From Desulfobulbus sp. (GTDB lineage Bacteria; Desulfobacterota; Desulfobulbia; Desulfobulbales; Desulfobulbaceae): a DNA stretch of 6,969 nt. Of the stretch, positions 1 to 6,385 are shown piece after piece. Numbering within the stretch: the first letter of the stretch is position 1; every line of letters starts with the position of its first letter. The notes under the pieces are model-generated. The model made no database searches and was not told the DNA's origin. It saw only the letters and a program-made list of their open reading frames with translations. A program made the position numbers and the translations under genes. The stretch is from NCBI GenBank assembly GCA_028684915.1, contig JAQUEZ010000303.1, positions 1 to 6,969 of the forward strand, given 5' to 3'.

Positions 1-115
1 CGGTCACTCTCTCGCCGGGAAGAACTCCGGCCACCATAACCACCATCCCATCAGCCAGGGTGCCGAGCCCCTTGCCTCCGTGGATGAGCTTGTGTATTGT
101 CAGTGTATGTTCCAT
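1..115 (-). CDS. TRAM-domain 23S rRNA/tRNA (uracil-5)-methyltransferase, RlmD/TrmA superfamily, N-terminal fragment
   Basis: Reading leftward from an ATG whose A is at 115 gives 38 codons, open to the window edge. The peptide has the pattern of an N-terminal TRAM RNA-binding domain: a short beta strand (TLTIHKL), then HGGKGLG at residues 12-18, ADGMVVMV, and VLPGERV at 31-37. That combination at the extreme N-terminus is typical of the COG2265 SAM-dependent RNA methyltransferases, which make 5-methyluridine in 23S rRNA or tRNA. The catalytic Rossmann domain, its cysteine and any Fe-S cysteines lie outside the window, so RlmD, RlmC and TrmA types cannot be told apart. No in-frame ATG, GTG or TTG lies between 115 and the divergent gene's start region, so ATG 115 is the best start. 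There is no Shine-Dalgarno in front of it; the bases just upstream on this strand read TGCCTCC. Confidence 0.78.
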   Translation of the reverse strand, partial: MEHTLTIHKLIHGGKGLGTLADGMVVMVAGVLPGERVT

Positions 116-121
116 GGAGGC

Positions 122-150
122 AGTATACTCGTTTCCCGCAAGTATGCTCG
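122..150. promoter_or_regulatory. Divergent intergenic region: AGTATACT palindrome and 10-bp direct repeat
   Basis: The 76 bp between the divergent starts (116-191) hold the 8-bp palindrome AGTATACT (122-129), which reads as a near-consensus -10 (TATACT) on both strands. AGTATACTCG (122-131) recurs as AGTATGCTCG (141-150), a 9/10 match, with starts 19 bp apart (about two helical turns). This could be a tandem operator overlapping a promoter. No good -35 lies at the standard distance on either strand: TTGTCA at 97-102 is 21 bp from the plus-strand -10. The promoter call is therefore tentative. No sigma-54 -24/-12 element is seen. Confidence 0.35.
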
Positions 151-180
151 TGTAATGATGAAGCGATGATCGATTGAGGC

Positions 181-185
181 AGGGG
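181..185 (+). promoter_or_regulatory. Ribosome binding site that fixes the response-regulator start
   Basis: AGGGG (181-185) lies six bases before the ATG at 192. The reading frame is also open from a TTG at 174, but that codon has no Shine-Dalgarno and would add six residues before the receiver domain. The 192 start is preferred. Confidence 0.6.
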
Positions 186-191
186 CAGTTC

Positions 192-1544
192 ATGGGGGCA
201 CAAACAAAGGCCAAAGTACTGATTGTGGATGACGAACGGGTGCATCGTTTCATGCTTCACTCGCTCTTTACCGAGTGGGGATGGGAGGCGGAAGAGGCCG
301 ATGATGGAGCCACCGCTGTAGCCTCGGTCGAGCAGGGCCCTTTTGATGCGATCCTTATGGATGTGCGTATGACCACCATGGACGGCATGGTGGCGCTCAA
401 GCTCATCCATGCCCTGAATCCCGCCATTCCGGTGGTGATCATGACCGCCTTTTCCTCGGTGGACTCCGCCGTGGCCGCGATCAAGCAGGGGGCCCATGAT
501 TACCTAACCAAACCCCTGGATTTTGATCGACTGCGCACCACGCTTGAGGTGGCCATGGGCCATCGTCACCAGGAGGTGGAGTCGGCGGATATCGGGCAGC
601 CCTTTGGGAGTGATGGGCATATTATCGGCATTTCTCCCCCGATGCAGGCCCTGTGGGAGATGATCATCCATGTGGCCCCCACCGAGGCGACCATCCTCAT
701 CAACGGAGAGTCCGGCACCGGCAAGGAGTTGGTAGCCTCTGCCCTGCATCATAAGAGTCAGCGAGCCGAGGGGCCCTTTGTCAAGGTCAACTGTGCAGCT
801 CTTGCAGAAACGCTTTTGGAATCTGAGCTTTTTGGTCATGAGCGAGGCGCCTTTACCGGAGCCGATCGCCGCCGTGAAGGACGCTTTGTTCAGGCCCAGG
901 GCGGAACGCTGTTTCTCGATGAGATCGGCGAGACCTCACCCGGCATGCAGGCAAAACTGCTGCGAGTTTTGCAAGAACACGAACTGACAAGGGTTGGCGG
1001 TCAGGAAACCCTTGAGGTCGATGCCCGCATCCTCTGTGCCACCAACCGCGACCTGGAGGAAGAGGTTGCTGCCGGGCGATTTCGTGAAGACCTCTATTAC
1101 CGGCTTAATGTGGTCGAGATAGAGGTCCCGCCCCTGCGGGAACGGCAGGGCGATATTCCCCTGTTGGTCACCTATTTCCTGCAGAAGTTTGCCCAGCGAA
1201 ACGGGCGGGCGGTCAGCGGTGTTACCCCGGAATGCATGGATGTGCTCAACCGTTATCCCTGGCCAGGCAATGTCCGCGAACTCGAGCATTCTATGGAGCG
1301 TGGAGTGATCCTTATGCGTGGTGACTATCTTGATCTCAGTGCCCTGCCGCTGGCTATCCAGCGTTGGGCCGGGATGAACGAGCCCAAGGAGGTGGAAGAA
1401 CCCGCCACCCTCAAGGAGGCGGAGAAGATGTTGATCGGAAAAACTTTGGAAGAAACCGGCGGAAATCGGAGTGAGGCGGCTCGTCGGTTGCAAATAACGC
1501 GTAAGACGCTCTTGAACAAGATCAAAACTTATAATATAACTTGA
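192..1544 (+). CDS. Sigma-54-dependent response regulator, NtrC/AtoC/ZraR type
   Basis: A complete 450-residue cytoplasmic transcription activator in the usual three-domain order. The receiver (about 7-120) has the acidic pair D13/D14, phospho-acceptor D57, T85 and K107. The AAA+ sigma-54 interaction domain (about 143-375) has Walker A GESGTGKE (172-179), the sigma-54-contacting GAFTGA loop (219-224), Walker B TLFLDE (239-244), arginine-finger candidates R298 and R304, and the sensor II segment around WPGNVREL (357-364). The Fis-type helix-turn-helix (about 406-448) contains GGNRSEAARRLQITRKT. By family knowledge, phosphorylation by a sensor kinase drives oligomerisation, ATP hydrolysis and open-complex formation at sigma-54 promoters. 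All key residues are intact, so it should be active. No kinase gene is visible in the window, so signal and targets are unknown. It is divergent from the RNA methyltransferase gene. The GGDEF/EAL gene follows after 152 bp with no strong terminator between, so co-transcription is possible. Confidence 0.95.
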   Translation: MGAQTKAKVLIVDDERVHRFMLHSLFTEWGWEAEEADDGATAVASVEQGPFDAILMDVRMTTMDGMVALKLIHALNPAIPVVIMTAFSSVDSAVAAIKQGAHDYLTKPLDFDRLRTTLEVAMGHRHQEVESADIGQPFGSDGHIIGISPPMQALWEMIIHVAPTEATILINGESGTGKELVASALHHKSQRAEGPFVKVNCAALAETLLESELFGHERGAFTGADRRREGRFVQAQGGTLFLDEIGETSPGMQAKLLRVLQEHELTRVGGQETLEVDARILCATNRDLEEEVAAGRFREDLYYRLNVVEIEVPPLRERQGDIPLLVTYFLQKFAQRNGRAVSGVTPECMDVLNRYPWPGNVRELEHSMERGVILMRGDYLDLSALPLAIQRWAGMNEPKEVEEPATLKEAEKMLIGKTLEETGGNRSEAARRLQITRKTLLNKIKTYNIT

Positions 1545-1582
1545 TGCATAAACAGAGTGTTAGCAACGGTCTCCGGGTAATT

Positions 1583-1611
1583 TTGTCGATTTCGTAAAAA
1601 AACATCGGCAA
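1583..1611. repeat. Hairpin with a TTCGTAAAAA-type loop between the two signalling genes
   Basis: TTGTCGAT (1583-1590) can pair with ATCGGCAA (1604-1611): eight base pairs including one G-U, around a 13-base loop TTCGTAAAAAAAC. No T-run follows, so it does not look like an intrinsic terminator. Its loop resembles that of the repeat arm at 4621-4645. The rest of the 152-bp gap (1545-1696) shows no ORF and no convincing promoter. Confidence 0.35.
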
Positions 1612-1696
1612 GGACATGTTCGAAACCGGCGTTCTTGCGTGCAATATTCTTTGGCCTTCTCCCTAAACCCTTCCGACAAACGAGCGACCATCCTGC

Positions 1697-4348
1697 ATGC
1701 AACGAACCCCGACCCTGCTGGAAGCTGCATATGACGTTAGTCGTTTTCTCCTGCAAGAACGTGATTTAGCCAATCTGCTGCAAGGGGTCTGTGACCGTTT
1801 AACCGGACCAGGTGCCGGGCAGGCTGCGCTTATAGTCTTGCTTGACAGTGACTCGGGTGGAATCATCACCGCAGAAACCGGATTCCAGGATGTCCTCCCG
1901 CCCTTGGTCGATGGCCTGCAAAAAGGCCAGTTGCCTGATTGCAGCCGCCGGGCCATGGAGACTGAAGAAGGGGGGCTCGTGTTTTGCGAGGACTGCAGTT
2001 GCGGCCTCTACAGTGCAAGTGAGGCCGGTGACAATCCGCTGGGGTTGACTCTTCCCATCCGCTGCTCTTCCAGTCTATCAGGTTTCCTTACCCTTAAATT
2101 TCCCGCCGCATTTCATTCAGGCTCTATCGATACCGCCATCCTCACTGAGCTTGTTGAAGCCCTCTGCGTGGCTCTGCGTCAACTCTTTGCCGATGAGGCA
2201 GCCAAGCAGCGCCAACAGGAGCTCGAGCTGATCGAAGAACGCTATGAGCTGGCTCTGCAGGCCTCCCAAGCAGGATTGTGGGATTGGAATATCGGCAGCG
2301 GCGAAATGTACACCAGCCCTGATCATTGGGAACTGCTTGATTACCGCACCGATGTCGCCAATCCATCGATACCGCGGCGGTTCATCCATCCCGAGGATCG
2401 TGAGCAGGTGCTGGCCGTGTTGAATGAACACCTTGCCGGTAAAACCGATGAGTATCGCATTGAATATCGGGTTCAGGAAAAAAACGGCGAGTGGACCTGG
2501 TTTCTTGATCGTGGGCGAGTGGTGGAGCGGGACGCCAACAATATGCCGGTGCGCATGACTGGCACCCATCAGAATATCACCCTGCAGAAAAAACAGGACC
2601 AGGCCGTTGCCTTGGTTCAGCAGCAGCTGCACGAGGCGGTCAACCATGAGCGTAATTTCCTTCAAACCGTGATCGACAGTGCCGGTGATCCGGTAATGGT
2701 GATTGATCTCGACTATAACGTCTTGCTGATCAACCAGGCGGCTGCCCGTCTGGTGTGCAGGAAAAGTGAGGTCGGCGTTTTGCAGGGAGAAAAATGCTAT
2801 CGACTCTTCAATTGCGGCGAAAAGCCGTGCCGAGACGATCGTTTCCCCTGTCCGGTGGCCAGGGTCATGGAACAGAAAAAACAGGTCAAGATGGTCCACA
2901 ATCCCTACCACGGCAATGGGGTCAAAAACACCTTTGAACTGGAGGCTTCTCCCTTGCTTGATCGCCAGGGCAACCTCTACGGCGTCATCGAAGTCGCCCG
3001 CGATATTACTGATCGTTTGCGGATTGAAAAAGAACTCAGGGAGAGCCAGTCCCATTTCTATAGCCTGGCTCACCACGATCCCTTGACCGAGTTGCCGAAT
3101 CGGTTGTTGTTCCGCGACCGCCTCAAGCAGGCCGTGAACAAGGCGGAGCGGAATCGGACCAGGGTGGCGGTACTGTTTCTTGATCTGGATCGGTTCAAAA
3201 CCATCAACGATACCCTTGGTCATGATATCGGGGATGCCCTGTTAAAAGAGGTAGCCATTCGTTTGAAACGTCAGTGCCGCCAATCCGACACTGTGGCTCG
3301 ATTCGGCGGCGATGAGTTTGTTTTTGTGCTCGAGGATATCAATGAGCATAAGGACGCCGGTGTGGTGGCAGAGAAAATTATGGTTGCCTTGGCTGAACCG
3401 GTGCAAGCCAAGGAACACCGGATTCGAGTTTCAACCAGTATCGGTATTGCGCATTATCCCGATGATGCGGGCGCCATTGATGAAGTGATCAAGTGTGCGG
3501 ATCTGGCCCTGTACGTGGCCAAGGAGATCGGGCGCAGCAACTACCAGTTTTTTCGACGGGATCTGCCCCGCAGCGGCAGTCGGCCACAGCTCAATGCACA
3601 GCAATTTGGCCACGCCATTGCCCAGGGAGAGTTGTTTATCGAATACCAGCAACGCGTTGCTCTTGATGATGAGCGCGTGGTTGGTTTACAGGCGTTGCCG
3701 TGTTGGCAGCATCCCACCATGGGCCTGCTCCTGCCGGAGGCATTTATCGCTGCAGGGCATGAGTGTGACATGCTCGGGCCCATGGCCGATTGGATGTTCA
3801 GCAAGATGGTCGAGGATATGTACGCCTGGAAGAGTCAGGGGCGGGTGTGTCCACCACTTACTCTTGCTTGCAATGCCAGGTTGTTGCTGGATGTCTGTTT
3901 CTTGCCCATGATCAGGCTCCTTGCGAAACAGTACGGTCTGCAACCGGGTATGTTGATCATGGAGTTGCCTGAACAGGTCGTCATCGAGGCCACGAGCCAG
4001 TTGGTTGAATGTTTGCAGCAACTGAATCAGCTGGGCGTTGGCTTGGCAATCAGTGAGTTCGGGGGTGGTCGCTCTATTCCCTTGCAACTGCAATCTCTGC
4101 CGATCCAATCAGTGGTCCTCAGTCAAGAGGTCATTGAAGGAATCCCGCACAAGAAAGGGGCAAACGCAATGCTTTTAGCCCTTGTTTCTTTTTGCCATGC
4201 CTTGGGCAGCACGGTGGTGGCCGACGGAGTTGAGCGGCCAGAGCAACAACGTGTGCTCGTCGAAATGGGTTGCGACCAAGCCCAGGGCAGCTTCTTCGCT
4301 TCTCCGCTTCGCCGGGAGCAGATCAGTGACCTCCTGCCGGTTGCCTAA
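1697..4348 (+). CDS. GAF-PAS-PAS-GGDEF-EAL protein: probable diguanylate cyclase with degenerate EAL domain
   Basis: An 883-residue soluble signalling protein with no membrane segment or signal peptide. A GAF-like domain (about 1-165) is followed by a short linker helix (about 165-185) and a PAS_3-type domain (about 182-300: GLWDWN, HPEDR, EYRVQEKNGEWTW). A second PAS (about 318-445) carries four clustered cysteines, C367, C373, C378 and C385. The GGDEF domain (about 459-615) is intact: D496 and D498 (DLDRFK), N504-D505, GGDEF at 537-541, K609, and an inhibitory I-site R528-Q-S-D531 five residues before the motif. The EAL domain (about 630-880) keeps the fold but has Q665 for the Glu of EAL, S786-E787 for the Asp-Asp pair, V807 for the catalytic Lys and D843 for the Glu of AEGVE. 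It therefore probably makes c-di-GMP under product inhibition and does not degrade it. ATG 1697 is the first start after an in-frame TAA at 1664; its ribosome site is weak. Confidence 0.93.
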   Translation: MQRTPTLLEAAYDVSRFLLQERDLANLLQGVCDRLTGPGAGQAALIVLLDSDSGGIITAETGFQDVLPPLVDGLQKGQLPDCSRRAMETEEGGLVFCEDCSCGLYSASEAGDNPLGLTLPIRCSSSLSGFLTLKFPAAFHSGSIDTAILTELVEALCVALRQLFADEAAKQRQQELELIEERYELALQASQAGLWDWNIGSGEMYTSPDHWELLDYRTDVANPSIPRRFIHPEDREQVLAVLNEHLAGKTDEYRIEYRVQEKNGEWTWFLDRGRVVERDANNMPVRMTGTHQNITLQKKQDQAVALVQQQLHEAVNHERNFLQTVIDSAGDPVMVIDLDYNVLLINQAAARLVCRKSEVGVLQGEKCYRLFNCGEKPCRDDRFPCPVARVMEQKKQVKMVHNPYHGNGVKNTFELEASPLLDRQGNLYGVIEVARDITDRLRIEKELRESQSHFYSLAHHDPLTELPNRLLFRDRLKQAVNKAERNRTRVAVLFLDLDRFKTINDTLGHDIGDALLKEVAIRLKRQCRQSDTVARFGGDEFVFVLEDINEHKDAGVVAEKIMVALAEPVQAKEHRIRVSTSIGIAHYPDDAGAIDEVIKCADLALYVAKEIGRSNYQFFRRDLPRSGSRPQLNAQQFGHAIAQGELFIEYQQRVALDDERVVGLQALPCWQHPTMGLLLPEAFIAAGHECDMLGPMADWMFSKMVEDMYAWKSQGRVCPPLTLACNARLLLDVCFLPMIRLLAKQYGLQPGMLIMELPEQVVIEATSQLVECLQQLNQLGVGLAISEFGGGRSIPLQLQSLPIQSVVLSQEVIEGIPHKKGANAMLLALVSFCHALGSTVVADGVERPEQQRVLVEMGCDQAQGSFFASPLRREQISDLLPVA

Positions 4349-4371
4349 AAAGGGCTGTTGACGCCTTTTTT
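4347..4371 (+). terminator. Weak intrinsic terminator after the GGDEF/EAL gene
   Basis: Starting inside the TAA stop codon, an AAAAAGGGC arm (4347-4355) can pair, with one bulged G, with GCCTTTTTT (4363-4371) around a short loop. The second arm is itself a T-run. The stem is AT-rich and imperfect, so efficiency is uncertain, but placement and shape fit termination of the upstream transcript. Confidence 0.5.
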
Positions 4372-4766
4372 CCCCTGTGGTAAGACCGCTGCTTGTTTTA
4401 CCTCATCTGGTCAGGGGTCTTCTTCAACGGGGAGGTTGGGGAAAAGACCTGCCTCTTGTTCTGAAAACATTTCCACGCTTATTTGATGGATTCGTAAAAA
4501 ATCTGATTTTCTGCGTCGCAGCTTTTCCCCGACACTCGACATACCTTATGTATGCCTTTGCACCGTGATAAAAGCTCCTCCTTGTCTATCTGTGTTTTTA
4601 CTGAGCCATGTCTTGGAGTGTGATGGACTTTTTACGAGGCCATCATTTAATCAATAGAAATAAAATCGCAAAAACGGCAAAAGGGAAAAATCCCCAGTCT
4701 CACTAGTAGGTTGTGGGGAAAATGCTCGTTTTTACGGTTTGTTGCGAGGACGACAGCGTTAGAACA
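4349..4766. other. Non-coding interval between the GGDEF/EAL and aminotransferase genes
   Basis: About 418 bp without a convincing gene. From 4382 to 4449 there is a triplet of complementary hexamers, AAGACC (4382-4387), GGTCTT (4416-4421) and AAGACC (4444-4449), which could form two mutually exclusive weak hairpins. The MITE-like repeat occupies 4484-4645. After it comes an AT-rich stretch with a possible -10 (TAAAAT, 4661-4666) but no matching -35. A CCCCA/TGGGG stem (4692-4696 with 4714-4718) covers the GTG at 4713. An open frame of 63 codons at 4377-4568 crosses the repeat and is not credible as a gene. Confidence 0.6.
4484..4645. repeat. MITE-like or structured intergenic repeat with inverted ends
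   Basis: The left end TGATGGATTCGTAAAAA (4484-4500) is the inverse of the right end TTTTTACGAGGCCATCA (4629-4645), matching at 15 of 17 positions. The right end is also a hairpin by itself: TGATGG (4621-4626), a 13-base spacer, CCATCA (4640-4645). Inside are nested inverted repeats: CTGCG-T-CGCAG (4511-4521), AGCTTTT (4520-4526) with AAAAGCT (4570-4576), and CATAC (4540-4544) with GTATG (4550-4554). ATTT flanks both sides (4481-4484 and 4645-4648), a possible 4-bp target duplication. It has no coding capacity, so it would need a transposase in trans. From memory it resembles dispersed intergenic repeats of sulfate-reducing Desulfobacterota; this was not checked. Confidence 0.65.
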
Positions 4767-6098
4767 ATGCGTACGGATATTTTGCACGTCGGTGCGGGTG
4801 AACTGAATTACGAGATCCGCAATATCGTTAATGTCGGTGAAAAGCTGCAGAAGATGGGCGTCCAGGTCAACTGGGAGAACATCGGGGATCCCATTGCCAA
4901 GGGAGAGCAAGTACCGGACTGGATGAAGGAGATCGTTGCCGAAGCGGTCTACGAAAATGCCAGTTACGGCTACAGTCCGACCAAGGGATTGCTGGCTACC
5001 CGCGAGTTTGTGGCCCAGTGCACCAACAGCAGGGGTGGGGTACAGATCGACGCTGACGACATTATGTTTTTCAACGGTCTTGGCGATGCCATTTCCAAAG
5101 TGTACGGTCTGCTCAAACCCACGGCCCGGGTATTGGTCCCCACACCCAGCTATACCACGCACAGTTCTGCCGAGGCTGCCCATGCCGGGACCCAGCCGGT
5201 GACCTATATCCTCGACCCCAACCATCTCTGGTACCCGGATCTGGAGGATATTGAAAATCATATCAAGTACAATCCGGCAGTGGCCGGTATCCTCCTGATC
5301 AATCCCGATAACCCCACAGGTGCAGTCTATCCGGCGGATGTGATGCGGGCGATTGTCGAGATCTGTGAAAAGAACGAGTTGTTCATCATCTGTGATGAGA
5401 TCTACCAGAACATGACCTACAACGGCACCACCTCCGCCCCGCTGAGCACGGTTATCGGCGACAAAGTGCCGGCGATCTGCATGCGCGGTATCTCCAAGGA
5501 GATGCCCTGGCCGGGGAGCCGTTGTGGCTGGATCGAGGTGTATAACCGCCATCGCGACCCGATGTTTGCCACCTATGTGCAGTCGATCCTCAATGCCAAG
5601 ATGCTTGAGGTTTGTTCCACCACCCTGCCGCAGATGGTCCTGCCCCGGATCAAGTCGCATCCCCTGTACATGGAACACCTCAAAAGCCGGATCAAGCGCT
5701 ACGAGCGTTATTCAAAATTGGCCTATGATATTCTCAAAAATGTCAAAGGGCTCTTGGTCAACCGTGCCAACGGTGCCTTCTACATGAGTGCGGTGTTTGA
5801 GGAGTGGGTGCTCAACCATCAGCAAAGCCTGCCGATTGCCAGTGACGAGGTCCGTGAGACCATCGAACGATTGGTCTCCGGGTCCAACATACAGCCGGAT
5901 AAACGCTTTGTTTATTATCTTTTAGCCTCCACCGGTATCTGCGTGGTGCCTCTGTCTTCTTTTGCCACCGATCTCCAGGGGTTCCGGGTAACACTTCTGG
6001 AGAAGGAGGAAGAAGAGTTTGTTCAGATTTTTAAAACCATCGCCAGTAGCATCACTCGCTACGTCAATTCGCACCAAGGCTGTGCCCACTGCGAGTAA
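4767..6098 (+). CDS. Fold-type I PLP-dependent aminotransferase (class I/II), substrate unknown
   Basis: A 443-residue cytoplasmic enzyme of the aspartate-aminotransferase fold, counted from ATG 4767. Visible family marks are the SYGYSPTKG segment near residues 68-76, NPDNPTG (179-185, N182 the likely PLP-O3' ligand), CDEIY (209-213, D210 for the pyridine nitrogen, Y213), the Schiff-base lysine K244 in SKEMPWPGSRCGW with R252, and FRV with R407 as the substrate-carboxylate arginine. It should transfer an amino group between an amino acid and a 2-oxo acid; sequence alone does not show which one. The frame is also open from GTG 4713 and ATG 4722. I prefer 4767 because MRTDILHVGAGEL looks like a family N-terminus and the 18 extra residues do not, but no start has a well-spaced Shine-Dalgarno. 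The protein ends in CAHCE, a terminal CxxC. A strong terminator follows, suggesting a single-gene unit. Confidence 0.9.
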   Translation: MRTDILHVGAGELNYEIRNIVNVGEKLQKMGVQVNWENIGDPIAKGEQVPDWMKEIVAEAVYENASYGYSPTKGLLATREFVAQCTNSRGGVQIDADDIMFFNGLGDAISKVYGLLKPTARVLVPTPSYTTHSSAEAAHAGTQPVTYILDPNHLWYPDLEDIENHIKYNPAVAGILLINPDNPTGAVYPADVMRAIVEICEKNELFIICDEIYQNMTYNGTTSAPLSTVIGDKVPAICMRGISKEMPWPGSRCGWIEVYNRHRDPMFATYVQSILNAKMLEVCSTTLPQMVLPRIKSHPLYMEHLKSRIKRYERYSKLAYDILKNVKGLLVNRANGAFYMSAVFEEWVLNHQQSLPIASDEVRETIERLVSGSNIQPDKRFVYYLLASTGICVVPLSSFATDLQGFRVTLLEKEEEEFVQIFKTIASSITRYVNSHQGCAHCE

Positions 6099-6123
6099 GG
6101 CGGTGATCATTTTGTTGTCGTCG

Positions 6124-6160
6124 AATCCCCTCTTGCCGTATCGGTGATAGGGGATTTTTT
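6124..6160 (+). terminator. Strong intrinsic terminator after the aminotransferase gene
   Basis: AATCCCCT (6124-6131) pairs perfectly with AGGGGATT (6149-6156), with an inner CCG/CGG pairing, and is followed by a run of T to 6160. It lies 26 bp past the aminotransferase stop and separates that gene from grpE. Confidence 0.9.
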
Positions 6161-6239
6161 ATTGGCACTGTTCATTTCTCACTGTTTTTCTTGTGATTTT
6201 TTCACGGGCCGTTCTTCCGGAAAAGCCGATTTCCTTCCC

Positions 6240-6268
6240 TTGACACTGGATTTTGCCATACTTATTGT
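6240..6268 (+). promoter_or_regulatory. Candidate sigma-70-type promoter for grpE
   Basis: A perfect -35, TTGACA (6240-6245), is followed after 17 bp by TATTGT (6263-6268), a 4/6 match to the -10 consensus. The -35 sits within CCCTTGAC (6237-6244), close to the sigma-32 -35 core. The nearest sigma-32-like -10 (GCCATACT, 6255-6262) is only 10 bp away, shorter than the roughly 13-15 bp expected, so housekeeping sigma is the better reading. Transcription from here would give a leader of about 115-120 bases. Confidence 0.5.
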
Positions 6269-6380
6269 TCGCACCAGATTTGAGCGGCCTGGTCATGTTC
6301 ACATGGCTCAGCCTACAAGGGCCGACGGTACCGGCCGCACACCACACATCCCATTGAAAGCGAACCCGCAACAGCAGAAA

Positions 6381-6385
6381 AGGAG
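6381..6385 (+). promoter_or_regulatory. Ribosome binding site that fixes the grpE GTG start
   Basis: AGGAG (6381-6385) lies seven bases before GTG 6393, ideal spacing. No ATG in this frame gives a plausible GrpE N-terminus; the next in-frame ATG is at codon 55, inside the coiled coil. GTG 6393 is therefore the start. Confidence 0.8.

Noticed and set aside
2..169. Plus-strand frame open from the left edge (55 codons, His/Gly-rich start)
   Set aside because: It lies antisense to the TRAM-domain N-terminus, which has clear family motifs, and its own peptide resembles nothing I recognise.
1627..1643. Sigma-54-like promoter (CGGC ... GC) ahead of the GGDEF/EAL gene
   Set aside because: The GG-to-GC spacing is 11 where 10 is required, and the -24 box lacks the TGGCAC form.
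2117..3223. Long minus-strand open frame (368 codons) opposite the GGDEF/EAL gene
   Set aside because: The plus strand encodes an unmistakable multi-domain protein here; the antisense frame is a by-product of codon bias and shows no domain motifs.
4377..4568. Possible 63-residue small protein after the GGDEF/EAL gene
   Set aside because: It starts with a non-ATG codon just after a terminator, has no clear ribosome site and runs into the inverted-repeat element.
4647..5678. Minus-strand open frame (343 codons) opposite the aminotransferase
   Set aside because: Shadow of a well-supported plus-strand enzyme; no recognisable motifs of its own.
6164..6180. TGGCAC resembling a sigma-54 -24 box downstream of the aminotransferase
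   Set aside because: The corresponding -12 position lacks TTGC; only half of the promoter is present.
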